A stretch of DNA of 64,000 nucleotides from Sciurus carolinensis (lineage: Eukaryota > Chordata > Mammalia > Rodentia > Sciuridae), in contig NC_062213.1 in assembly GCF_902686445.1 (NCBI RefSeq), positions 56,369,268 through 56,433,267 on the forward strand. The letters are read 5' to 3'. Shown in pieces: positions 36,290 to 47,642 of the stretch. The notes under the pieces were generated by a model. The model searched no databases and had not been told where the DNA came from. It saw only the letters and a program-made list of their open reading frames with translations. Position 1 is the stretch's first letter. Each line of letters begins with the position of its first letter. A program made the position numbers and the translations under genes.

Positions 36290-37481
36290 TAGTTTTATTG
36301 AGATATAGTTGATGGGAAATAGACTCAACATCTTTGAAATGTTCAATTTGATAGGTTTTGGCATAGGTATGTGTCTGAAACTATCATCTCAATCAAGATA
36401 ATGTAAATATCTATCATTACCCAAATTTTCTTTGTCCTCTTATTATTCTCTTATTATTCCTTCTGTCTCTCTTCTCTTCCCAGTCAGTCTCTGATCTGTT
36501 TCCTTTTCTACCATAGACTAGTTTCACTATCTAGAATTACATAGAAACACAATCATAGATCATATAGTCTTTTTTATATTTTTTTCACTTAATGTATTTT
36601 TATTGCAATATCCTTCCAAATAACTGTATATCAGAAGTTCATTCCTCTCTGTTGCTGACTGGCATTCCATTGTATGAATGTACTGCTGTTGGTGTATCCA
36701 TTTACCTGTTGACAGACATTTGAGTTGCTTCCAGTTTGGGGCAAGCATGACTAAATCTTTGCATGGGTGTATGCTATCATTTCATTCTGATATATACTTA
36801 ATAGTGGAATAGCTCATTCATATGGTAGGAACATGTGTTACTTTTGAAGAAACTGTCAAACTGTTTTCCAAAGAGACTTTACAATTTACATTCTCACCAG
36901 TGATGTGGAAGTATTCTAACTGTCCCACATCCTCTCCAGCATATGCAGTATTTAGTGTTGGATTTTGGTCATTCTAATAAGTGCTGCTATATCCTAATAA
37001 CTGACTAGTGTCATTCATCTTGGTTAAATCTACATTTCCATGATAACTAATAATGTTGAATATTTTAAAAATATCTCCCTTTTTGTTATAGATACATCTT
37101 CGGTGAAGTACCTATTCAAACCATGTATTGGTGTAATTCTTAGTGTTGACTGGAGAATTCTCTATATATTCTGAATACAAATCCATTGTCAGTATCTTTT
37201 GTAAAGCAAATATTTTCCACTTAGGTAAAGTTACTCACTTTTTCTTTCATTGACCATGTTTTTAGTGTCATATCAAAGAACTCTTGACCTAACTCAAGGT
37301 CATAAAGATTTGCCCCTGTTTTCTCCTAGTTATCTTATACATTTGTGTATTACATTTAGTTATATGAATGCTTTGGGATTAGTTTTTATGGGGTAAAAGC
37401 ATTGGTCAGTTGTTCTGCACTATTTGTTCAAAAGACTATTCTTTTTTCATTGAATTTTTTTACCTTTGTCAAAAATCAATG
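36290..37481 (-). mobile_element. L1M 3' UTR and ORF2 3' part (minus strand)
   Basis: It starts TTTTATTGAGATATAGTTGA, the conserved reversed L1M 3' end. It then passes GCATTCCATTGTATGAATGT, ACATTCTCACCAGTGATGTG, CACATCCTCTCCAGCATATG and TTCTATATATTCTGAATACA. It ends in the ORF2 segment around TTTACCTTTGTCAAAAATCA. Confidence 0.85.
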
Positions 37482-38335
37482 AACTCTTTGAACAAATGGC
37501 ACTGGGATAACTGAACATCCAAGTTAAAAAATGAATCTAGACACAGACTTATGCCTTTCACAAAAATAAATTCAAAGTGGACCATAGAACTAAATGTAGA
37601 GGCAAAACTACAAAACTCCTAAATCATAACAAAAGAAAACCTAGATGACCTTGCGTTTGGCAGTGCCTTTTAAGATAAAACGCCAAAAGCACAACCCACT
37701 GTCAAAAGAATGAAAAGACAAGTCACACAGAACGATAGAAAAACATGTCTTTGATAAAGGACTTGCATCAAAATATACAAAGAACTCTCAAAACTCACCA
37801 GTAAGGAAACAACTATTAGAAAACGGGCAAATGATCTGAACAGACACCTTACCAAGGAAGACGTATAGATGGTAAATAAGAATATGGAAGGATGTTCAGC
37901 ATCATTTGTCACAAAAGAATTGCAAATGAAGGCAAATATAAGACACCATTACACGTTTACTGGAATGTATAAAATATGAAGCACTTCCATCACAGAATGG
38001 GATGAGAATGCTCATTCACTGTTGCTGGGAATGCAAACTAGCACAGCCACTTTGGAAGACAGTATGGCAGATTCTTACAAAACTAAACATGCTTTTATCA
38101 TGTGATGCAGCAATCTCATTCTCTGGTATGTCTCCAAATGAGTTGACAATTTAAGTTCACAGAAAAACTTAAACATGAGTGTTTACAGCAGCTTTATTCA
38201 TAATTGATAGAACTTGGAAATAGTTAAGTGAATGCATAAACAGAATGTAGTATACTCAGGTAATAGATTATTATTCAGCTATTAAAAGAAATGAGCTATC
38301 AAGCCATGCACAGACAGTCTATAACAAACTTACAT
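37482..38335 (+). mobile_element. L1 ORF2 3' part in the opposite orientation (plus strand)
   Basis: The alignment flips at about 37482: AACAAATGGCACTGGGATAA, GAAGACGTATAGATGG, CTCATTCACTGTTGCTGGGA and TTATTATTCAGCTATTAAAA are plus-strand L1M ORF2 landmarks in order. It begins in the same ORF2 region where the minus-strand neighbour ends, giving a head-to-head arrangement with overlapping content. Confidence 0.8.
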
Positions 38336-38985
38336 ATTTTTAAAATAATTGTGGCAAAATATGCATAACATTTACCATTTTGGACCATTTTTAAGTTTAC
38401 AGTTTAGTGACATTAAGAACATTCACAGTGCTGTGTAGTATCTGTATCCATTAGGTCATAACTCCCTAATCTTCTCCTCTGAGCCTCTGATAATCTTTGT
38501 TTTATTTTCTGTCTTGACAAATTTGTCTATTAGGTACTTTGCATAAGTGGAAATCATACAATATTTGACTTTTGTTTTTTGGATTATTTTACTTACTATA
38601 TTATTTTCAAGTTTAATCCACTTCAGAAATTCATTCTTTTTATGGTCAAATAATAAACCATTGTAGCTATATACTGCATTTTGTTTACCATTTATCCATT
38701 GATGGACACCTGGGTTATTTCTCCCTTTTGGCTCTGTGAACAATGCTGCTGTATTATACACTTATACACTGGTGTATAAAAATCTCTGTGAATCTGCATG
38801 GAATATTTTTGATTGTATACCCAGAAGTGGAATTACTGGGTTATAAGATAATACTATGTTTAACTTCTTGATAATTCTGTATTTCACCTTTTTGTGTTTT
38901 TATATTCAGAGGGGATAGGTGCTCCTATAAGTGGCATATAGTTGGGACTTGCTGTTTTAAAAATCTAATCTAATATTCTTTGCTT
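38336..38985 (-). mobile_element. L1M 3' end (minus strand)
   Basis: It opens with TAATTGTGGCAAAATATGCA and ACATTTACCATTTTGGACC, the reversed 3' UTR start. It continues through CATTGATGGACACCTGGGTT, GAACAATGCTGCTGTATTAT and GAATTACTGGGTTATAAG. It truncates the plus-strand L1 before that copy's 3' end. Confidence 0.8.
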
Positions 38986-39445
38986 TACAATTGGGCATTG
39001 CATGAATTTTCTAGGGATGCCATAATGACATACCATAAATTGTGTGGTTTAAGACAATAGAAAATTGTTCTTTTGGAGTCTGGAGATGGAAGTCCAAAAA
39101 TCAAGGGATTGGTAGGATGGTACTTCCTTTGAAGCCCAAAGGAGCAGAACCTTCTTTGCCTCTTCCAGCATCTGGTAGCCCTGATGTTCCTTATCTTGTG
39201 AAAACACAGTTCTGTTATCTGCATCTGTCTGTCCATGACATTCCGCTTACATTGCCTGTCTTTCCATGATCTTCCCTTTAATAGGTACACCAGTCACACT
39301 GAGGTAAGAGCATGCTCCTGTCTAGTCTGATGGCATCTTAACCACTTACACTGGCAATGATCTGGTTCTAGTAAGTTCATATTCTGAACTACTGGAGGTT
39401 AGAAATCCAGTCTATCTTTTAGGGGGCACAGTTCAACCTATAAGA
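38986..39445. mobile_element. ancient LTR-type interspersed repeat (family not named)
   Basis: AATTTTCTAGGGATGCCATA, a TGTGTGGTTTAAGACAATAG segment, CTGGAGATGGAAGTCCAAAA and a GGGGGCACAGTTCAACCTAT end form a well-known mammalian repeat pattern. I recognise the pattern but will not fix the name. Frames of 75 and 101 codons here are by-products. Confidence 0.55.
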
Positions 39446-40060
39446 AAAATTTTTCCCCCATGTACATTTAATATTACTCTTATGACTTTGGGGTTTAAAT
39501 CTAACATTTTTCTATTAGTTTCTGTTTGCCCCATTTCCTTTTATTCCCACTCCCTTATGTTTACCTCATACTGGATTTATTTTCCAGTTTGGAACATTTT
39601 CTACAATGTCTCCTTTTAAAATGCTGGTGTTTTATATCCTATACTTCTTTTATTATCACGATTTACCTTCAAGTAATACATATCATTTCATGTGTAATAT
39701 AAGAGCTTAAAATAATACACTTACAATTTTTTATATCTCCTGGATTTTGGTTTATTCTTTGTGCCACAAATCTAAGAAACACATCTCAGAATATTAATGT
39801 TTTCCTTTAAATAGTCAATTATCTTTTAAAGATATTCAAATATCACAAAGAAGATGAAAGTCTTAAATATTTTCCCATATATCCTATTTCTAGTGCTTGT
39901 CATTCTTTTGTGGAGATGAAGATTTTTATCTGGCCTTATTTTCTTTCTATTAGAAGGTTTCCTTTGCCTTTCCTTATAGTGCAGTTATGTTGATTTTAAA
40001 TACTTTTCAGTTTATTGTAACTTGTCTTATTAAAAATTATTTCAAAATAAGTATAGATTT
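39446..40060 (-). mobile_element. L1M 5' part (minus strand)
   Basis: GGGTTTAAATCTAACATTTT, TTTACCTTCAAGTAATACAT, TCAATTATCTTTTAAAGATA and a GATGAAGATTTTTATCTGGC segment match the reversed 5' region of old L1M elements. It may belong with 42665-43827, the continuation on the far side of a younger L1. Confidence 0.5.
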
Positions 40061-40688
40061 CAAACTGCTAAAAAGTGTAGTACAGAGAGGTTCCTTTTAA
40101 CCTTTGCCTAGGTAACATCTTGCACCCTTATAGCATAATGTTAGAATAAGGACTTGGACACTGACTCAATTCACATCCCTCATTCATATTTTCACCAGTT
40201 TTCCACACACCATGGTCATGGTTAGATGCAGTTTTAGCCTACATGTTTTACTATAAGCACAAATATCCTTATGGCTAGGCTCATGGCTCTTAGTCACCTA
40301 GTCCCTAGCCCCTGGGGATCACTAATCTGTTCACCATCCCAATGACTGTTACTTTCTTCAAAGATATTTTAAGAATTTAGTACTTTAAAAAATGTATTCC
40401 ACTGATTGCAAATTGAAATTGAATAATTTCAATGAGAAATCTGTCATTCATTGTTACCTTGTATACAATGAAGTCTCCCACCATTGTACTGTTAAGATTT
40501 TTTCTCTTCATCATGATTTTGAGCAAACTGATTGTGATGTCCCTTTGTGTAGTTTTTCATACTTAAAACTTCTTCAATCTGTGGGTTACATTTTTCCTCG
40601 AATTACAAAAAATTGTGAGCCATTATTCTTGACATTTTTGTTTTGAGTTCCCTCTTCTCACATCTTATGTTATTTAGGTTATTTGCAG
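40061..40688. other. probable decayed LINE sequence
   Basis: GCCTAGGTAACATCTTGCAC and TCATATTTTCACCAGTTTTC recall an L1M 3'-region pattern, but I cannot align it firmly. Confidence 0.3.
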
Positions 40689-42664
40689 TCATTTACATTT
40701 TCTTTTTTTTTTTAATTCATTTTTATTATAAACAAATGAAATACATCTTGTTTCTCTGTTTGTACATGAAGTAGAGGCATATCGTTTTTGTAATCATACA
40801 TTTACCTAGGGTAATAGGTACCCTGATTCATTCTGTTATTTTTTTCTTCCCCCCCCACCCCTCCCACCCCTCTTTTCCCTCTATACGGTCCTTCCTTCCT
40901 CCGTTATTGCCCCCCTCCCACCCCCCATTATGTGTCACATCTGCTTATCAGCAAGATCATTCGTCCTTTAGTTTTTTGAGATTGGCTTATCTCACTTAGC
41001 ATGATATTCTCCAATTTCATCCATTTGCCTGCAAATGCCATAATTATATTTTTTTTATGGCTGAGTAATATTCCATTGTATATATATACCACAGTTTCTT
41101 TATCCATTCATCAATTGAAGGGTATCTAGGTTGGTTCTACAATCTGGCTATTGTGAATTGAGCAACTATGAACATTGTTGTGGCTGCATCTCTGTAGTAT
41201 ACTGATTTTAAGTCCTTTGGGTATAGGCCAAGGAGTGAGATAGCTGGGTCAAATGGTGGTTCCATTCCAAGTTTTCTAAGGAATCTCCACACTGCTTTCC
41301 AGAGCGGCTGCACTAATTGCAACCCCACCAGAAATGTATGAGTGTACCTTTTCTCCCACATCCTCATCAACACCTGTTGTGCTAGTATTCTTGATAATCA
41401 CCATTCTAATTGGGGTGAGATGGAATCTTAGGGTAGTTCTGATTTGCATTTCTCTTATTACTAAAGATGTTGAACATTTTTTCATGTATCTGTTGATTGC
41501 TTGTAGATCTTCTTCTGTGAAGTGTCTGTTCATTTCCTTAGCCCCTTTGTTGATTGGGTTATTTGTATTCTTGGTGTAGAGTTTTTTGAGTTCTTTATAT
41601 ATTCTGAAAATTAGTGCTCTATCTGAATTATGCATGGCAAAGATTTTCTCCCACTCTGTAGTTTCGCTCTTCGCATTGCTGAGTTTCCTTTGGTGAGAGA
41701 AAACTTTTTAGTTTGAATCTATCCCAGTTATTGATTCTTGCTTTTATTTCTTGTGCTATGGGAGTCCTGTTGAGGAAGTCTGGTCCTAAACTGACATGTT
41801 GAAGCTCTGGACCTACTTTTTCTTCTATAAGATGCAGGGTCTCTGGTCTGATTCCAAGGTCCATGGTCCATTTTGAGTTGATTTTTGTTCAGGGTGAGAG
41901 ATATGGGTTTAGTTTCATTCTGTTGCATATGGTTTTCCAGTTTTCCCAGCACCATTTGTTGAAGAGGCTATCTTTTCTCCATTGCATATTTTTGGCACCT
42001 TTATCTAGTATGAGAAAATTGTATTTATTTGGGTTTGTGTCCATGTCCTCTATTCTGAACCATTGATCTACCTGTCTATTTTGGTGCCAATACCATGCCG
42101 TTTTTGTTACTATTGCTTTGTAGTAGAGTTGAAGGTCTGGTATTGCGATACTCCCTGCTTCGCTCTTCCTGCTAAGGATTGCTTTAGCTATTCTAGGTTT
42201 CTTATTCTTCCAGATGAATTTCATGATTGCTTGCTCTATTTCTGTAAGGTACGTCATTGGGATTTTAATTGGAATTGCATTGAATCTGTATAGTACTTTT
42301 GGTAGTATGGCCATTTTGACAATATTAGTTCTGCCTATCCAGGAACATGGGAGATCTTTCCATCTTCTAAGGTTTCTTTAATTTCTTTCTTTAGTGTTCT
42401 GTAGTTCTCATTGTAGAGGTCTTTCACATCTTTTGTTAGATTAATTCCCAAGTATTTTATTTTTTCCGAAGCTATTGTGAATGTGGTAGTTTTCTTAACT
42501 TCTCTTTCTGAAGATTGATCACTTATGTATAAAAATGCATTGGATATATAAGCATTGATCTTATATCCTGCTAATTTACTGAATTCTCTTATGAGTTATT
42601 TAGAGGAACCAGGAAATTCCACAAGAAAACTTTAGAACTCATAAATGAATTCATCTACATTTTC
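40689..42664 (-). mobile_element. young 5'-truncated, 5'-inverted L1 (minus strand) with TSDs
   Basis: TSDs are TCATTTACATTTTC at 40689-40702 and TCATCTACATTTTC at 42651-42664, with one mismatch in 14. Poly(T) at 40703 is followed by the reversed 3' UTR, which lacks the telomere-like run seen in the sister copies. The reversed ORF2 reaches back to the RT region. At about 42597 the orientation flips: 42598-42650 reads forward as ORF2 (matching 21534-21586). The flipped piece repeats ~20 bp (ending AACTCATAAATGAATTC) already present reversed at 42581-42597. That is the classic twin-priming signature. The ORF2 frame has stops. Confidence 0.93.
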
Positions 42665-43827
42665 ACTAGTTTAATTTTTTTCTGTCAGTCTCTTATTCTC
42701 TTTGAATGTTTTTTTTTTTGCTATACTTTCAAGTTCATTTATGTTGATTCTGTCCACCATAAATTCATGGAGGATATACTTTTCCTCTTTAGAAGTTTGA
42801 TATGGGTCACTACTAGATTATATTTTCTAGTTAACATGATTAATCATTCCTCTAGCTTTTAGAATGTATGGGATATAGTTATTATAAATATTTAAGATCT
42901 TTACATATTAATTCTATCATCTGTGTAATTTCTGGGTCCATTGTAATTGAAGGGTCATATTATTCTGCTTCCTTGCTTGCCTTGTAACTTTTTCATTGAA
43001 TAAAAGAATGTGAGTTTTACTGAGTGTTAATTTTACCTAGTTGCATGTGGGATATTTCTGTAGTCTATAAATATTGTCAAGCTCTATTATGGGGCAAAAT
43101 TAAGTTCCATGGAAACAGTTTATATATCTTAAGACTTGCTTTAAAGAATAACTTTCTGAAAGTGAGACTATATAGCTTTTTTTTTTTAACTGTATGTCTA
43201 ACTTTTTACCTGTATTGAGATATGGCCTCTGACTGCTCTACCTGATACATCATGTACTGTGAGGTTTTCTACTCCACCTGCCTTCCCATCATTAGATAAG
43301 CCACAGGAGTTCTTTCTCCTTCTCTGTCTTCTTTCTTGAACATTGGGTGCAATTTACAGGACTTATTCAGCTATATTGATTATTACCTGAAGACTCAAGA
43401 AGCACTATCTGCAGATCTCTAAAGCTTTCTCCCTGCAGGTCTCCGTGGTACTGTGTCCTGTAAACTCTAATTGCTTTAGCATCTCTGTATTCCCAGGTCT
43501 GGTTCCTCAACTCAAGGAGATGCTGGAACCATGTGAGTTTCTTGCTCCTTTTGTCCTTTGCAGCTCCTGGGCAGAAAGCTGGTGTAATCGTAGGGCTCAC
43601 ATAACTCCTTTCCCTTTTCTCAAAAATCACTGTCCTGCATTGCTTGATGTTTGGTGTTTGAACACTGTAGTTTCTTACATTTTTTCCTCTTTTTTTTTTT
43701 TATAAGGTTTATGTGTTTTCTGCACTGAAAGATAAATCTGGCCCATCTTGACTAGAAACAGAAGTCCAAATGTATATTTTTAATTAATAAATGTCAGTGC
43801 ATTCATTCATTAGCTATCACTTAATCC
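42665..43827 (-). mobile_element. L1M 5' region (minus strand), host of the younger L1s
   Basis: CCTTGCTTGCCTTGTAACTT, GGATATTTCTGTAGTCTATA, CATGGAAACAGTTTATATAT, GTAATCGTAGGGCTCACATA and ATCACTGTCCTGCATTGCTT, then TGATGTTTGGTGTTTG, appear in the order of the reversed L1M ORF1/5' UTR. GC content rises toward 43.5 kb, as expected for a 5' UTR. Short frames at 43367-43705 are by-products. Confidence 0.6.
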
Positions 43828-45119
43828 TGGTTATTTCTTTTTTTTTTTTGTTAATGCCAGCTCTGCCATTTATTGCCTATCTAATCTTTTTTTTTATTGT
43901 AAACAAATGGGATACATGTTGTTTCTCTGTTTGTACATAGAGTAAAGGCATACCATTTGTGTAATCATAAATTTACATAGGGTAATGTTGTTTGATTCAT
44001 TCTGTTATTTTTTCCCTTCCCCCCACCCCTCCCATCCCTCTTTTCCCTCTATACAGTCCTTCCTTCCCCCATTCTTGCCCCACTCCCTAACCCTAACTCT
44101 AACCCTAAAACTAATCCCTCCCACGCCCCATTATGTATCATCATCCACTTATCAGCGATATCATTCTTCCTTTGGTTTTTTAAGATTTGCTTATCTCACT
44201 TAGCATGATATTCTCCAATTTCATCCATTTGCCTGCAAATGCCATAATTTTATCATTCTTTATGGTTGAGTAATATTCCATTGTATATATATGCCACAGT
44301 TTCTTTATCCATTCATCAACTGAAGGGCATCTAGGTTGGTTCCACAATCTGGCTATGGTGAATTGAGCAGCAATGAACATTGATGTGGCTGTATCTCTGT
44401 AGTATGCTGATTGTAAGTTCTTTGGGTATAGGCCAAGGAGTGGGATAGCTGGGTCAAATGGTGGTTCCATTCCAAGTTTTCTAAGGAGTCTCCACACTGC
44501 TTTCCAGAGTGGCTGCACTAATTTGCAACCCCACCAGAAATGTATGAGTGTACCTTTTTCCCCACATCCTCGCCAACACCTGTCGTTGCTTGTATTCTTG
44601 ATAATCGCCATTCTAATTGGGGTGAGATGGAATCTTAGGATGGTTTTGATTTGCATTTCTCTTATTACTAAAGATGTTGAACATTTTTCCATATGTTTGT
44701 TGATTGCTTGTAGGTCTTCTTCTGTGAAGTGTCTGTTCATTTCCTTAGACCATTTGTCGATTGGGTTATTTGTATTCTTGGTGTAGAGTTTTTTGAGTTC
44801 TTTATAGATTCTGGAGATTAGTGCTCTATCTGAAGTATGATTGGCAAAGATTTTCTCCCACTCTGTAGGCTCTTTCTTTGCTGATAGTTTCCTTTGCTGA
44901 GAGAAAGCTTTTTAGTTTGAATCTATCCCAGTTGTTGATTCTTGCTTTTATTTCTTGTGCTATGGGAGTCCTGTTGAGGAAGTCTGGTCCTAAGCCGACA
45001 TGTTGAAGATCTGGACCTACTTTTTCTTCTATAAGATGCAGGGTCTCTGGTCTGATTCCGAAGTCCTTAATCCATTTTGAGTTTAGTTTCATGCACCGTG
45101 AGAGCTGATTATTTCTTTT
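43828..45119 (-). mobile_element. young 5'-truncated L1 (minus strand) with a 3' transduction
   Basis: TSDs: TGGTTATTTCTTTT at 43828-43841 and TGATTATTTCTTTT at 45106-45119, one mismatch. Read as L1 sense on the minus strand: ORF2 starts at 45105 (5' truncation), runs to its natural end and 3' UTR, and reaches a first A run (43887-43895 as T). A 37-nt non-L1 segment follows (43886 down to 43850), then a second A run (43849 down to 43838) and the TSD. The 37-nt segment holds an AATAAA (TTTATT at 43869-43874), 19 nt before the second tail. It is a transcript that read past the weak L1 signal into its source flank. Minus-strand frames at 44180-44740 and 44826-45134 are ORF2 pieces; the reading frame is broken. 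Confidence 0.92.
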
Positions 45120-45366
45120 AAGGCCTTTTGCCACAATTTAAAGTTGTACATTTATTTATTTATTTATTTACTTGGCTGTTGTCTCTGTAACTGTACCATA
45201 AGTTCAAAGTGTACCATAAGTTCACAGACCACGTATTACACACAGTGTCTGGTTTACAGCCTGCATTTAGAATATAGAATGGACAAATGAAGTAATGACT
45301 TAAAGGTTCTTAGGAACAGGTAAAATATGTCCTTATAATTGAAGATATAGAATTATTAATTAACAT
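45120..45366. repeat. short unique stretch with (TTTA)n and a small duplication
   Basis: A TTTATTTATTTATTTATTTA run lies at about 45150-45170. Nearby, GTACCATAAGTTCA occurs twice (45194 and 45212). Confidence 0.8.
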
Positions 45367-45870
45367 TGTTAGCCAGATTTTCACTGTCATGACCAAAATA
45401 TCAGAAAAGAAGAATTCAGAAGAAGAAAAGTTTATTGAGGGCTCATGGTTTCAGAGGTTCAGTCTTTGGTTGCTGATTTCATTCTTTTGGGCCTGAGGTG
45501 AGGTAGAACAACTTCATGGAGGAAGGGTGTGCTCAAGGAGAGCTGAGAAGAGGAGAGAGGAGGAGAAGGAGGAGGACAAGAAAGAGAGAGAGAAAGAAGA
45601 AAAGAGAAGAGGTGAGGAAGAAGCACTGTCAGGGATAGCTAGAGGCCAGGGTATGTCCCCAATGACCTGTGTCCTCCAGCTATGCCCCACCTGCCTACAG
45701 TTACCATCAAGCAGTCCATTCCAATTATTAATCAATCAAATGGATTAATCCACTGAAGAGTTTATAGTTCTCATAATCTAATTATTTCACCTCTGAATTT
45801 TCCTGCATTGTTTAACATATGAACTTTTCAGGGGACTATTAAAGATTCAAGATATAATAAAGAGAAAAAT
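45367..45870 (-). mobile_element. MaLR-type LTR (minus strand) with internal GA-rich expansion
   Basis: Read reversed, it has the recognisable order of an MST/MLT-like LTR. In plus-strand text these are AAGTTTATTGAGGGCTCATG (LTR 3' side), TTTTGGGCCTGAGGTGAGGT, CCACCTGCCTACAGTTACCA, CAAATGGATTAATCCACTGA and TTTCACCTCTGAATTTTCCT. A polypurine GA tract (about 45536-45620) occupies the middle. Paired frames of 73 codons on opposite strands across that tract are not genes. Confidence 0.65.
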
Positions 45871-46549
45871 ATACTATTTTTTAATAGAAATTTTTCAATA
45901 AATCAGAGGAAAATTAGTAAAATTTTATGTAGTAAATTATTGTATAAGAAGGAAAATACACAGTAAGCACGAGAAAATTATTGTTTCTTTTTGTCACTGT
46001 AAATTTGGTTGTATTTTCTTTATTGCCAGTGTGTGTCATCTAAATTCCCACCCATGCATATAAAATAGCACTTTATCTTTATTAGGGTAAATTTATGATT
46101 TTTGTCAGGAGTAGGCAAGCACCATGTATAATTTCTTTACTGGTATTGTTTAAGAACCTTTACAAGAATCAATGAGTTATACCAGAATTGACTAGATGCT
46201 TAATTATTCTGGAAAACAATCTTATTTAAAAAAGCCATTGATCACACTTAGAGGATTCTAATTAACCATCTGATTAATGTGAAAAGCCATAAAGGAAAGT
46301 AGAGTATTTGTCCTGCCTTTCCTATGTAGAGAATTGGGGCAGACCCAGGTTTTGAGGCTTAATGTTCATTTAATTTGGGAGGCTGTAGTTATGATAAAGA
46401 AAACAAAATTCCAAACACAAAATTAAGTACAAAACTGAATACTTATTTATGTCTTCATTCCTCTTTTCATTATGTACTTTGGGGATTGTTGTGATTTTTT
46501 TTCCTAAATCTTCTTGATTTTAACCAGCAACATTTAGTTTCCTCTTTGG
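45871..46549. other. unassigned sequence
   Basis: No named repeat or exon recognised. Confidence 0.4.
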
Positions 46550-46663
46550 TAAGTCTACATTTCATTTATAGGGAAGATCCCTGGAGTAGTAGAAAGTAAT
46601 TCTTTGTGCACTATAAGAAAGATGAAGAGAGGGATTGAATTGGCAAGGCAAAGACAGAATTGG
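46550..46663 (+). repeat. 114-bp dispersed direct repeat, copy 1
   Basis: Matches 47529-47642 over 114 bp without gaps, with four differences, all transitions. Similarity stops sharply on both sides. Confidence 0.95.
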
Positions 46664-47528
46664 TCTTTCAACATGTTATAGTTTCTGCCAGACATCTGAG
46701 GTTATATTTCTGTAATATTTTCCCACATATGTAAATTTTGATAGAATTAGTACTCAAAGAAAAATATTAGAAAATTAATTTGGATTCAGACACACAGAAG
46801 TCAAATTAATTTTTAGATCCCTACAACATTATATTGAGATACAAAGTGTGATCAAATTACATATAGATATGTTGCTGTTTTGTTGAGTACATATACAAGC
46901 TTTGTCCCTGGAACACTTGTTTCTTTGAGCCATTCTCTGAGTTGTTTTTTTATCTGGAACTTCCAGATTTCATCAGGAGAACATGCATTGATACATCCAA
47001 GACATGGACCAGTGTTTTCCAAGCTGTTTATAGCCTTGGATAGAGGCTTGCAACAAATCTTCAAAAAAAAAGTGTTTGAGTGTTATTTTGCATAAATAGA
47101 CAAATAAGTAGTTTTGAAATGTTGCTCATAGCTCTGCCAGACTTCCTAAAAATCTGTTAAGTAAGAGAATTAGGAACATTGGTAGCAAGTATTTACTAAA
47201 AACTTGCCAACACAGTGACATCCAGCTGAAGGTCACTCTTTTATTCAGAGACTCACGATACTACTCATCAGGTGTGAGTGAATATCTTTTGGTGTTCCTG
47301 AAAACCTTCAGTTCTTTGGCCTCTTTCCCAGAACTGTGATTGAGCTCTATAAAATGTGAATAAAATGGCCTTGCATAAGTGTTGTTCTGCACAACAGGGC
47401 TAAGGAAAATGAAAACGTGGAAGGCCTTTTCTTTAAAGCCAATGTGTTGCTTAACATCAACAAGATAAGCTAAACTCTCATTCCATTTCATATCAATCCA
47501 GATACACAAACTCATACCCTAGTATTTT
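46664..47528. other. spacer between the direct repeats
   Basis: No family recognised. The 70- to 84-codon frames here have no motif. Confidence 0.4.
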
Positions 47529-47642
47529 TAAGTCTACATTTCATTTATAGGGAAGATCCCTAGAGTAGTAGAAAGCAATTCTTTGTACACTATAAGAAAG
47601 ATGAAGAGAGGGATTGAATTGGCAAGGCAAAGATAGAATTGG
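47529..47642 (+). repeat. 114-bp dispersed direct repeat, copy 2
   Basis: Second copy, 979 bp downstream of the first in the same orientation. It starts TAAGTCTACATTTCATTTAT and is not part of any repeat family I recognise. Confidence 0.95.
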
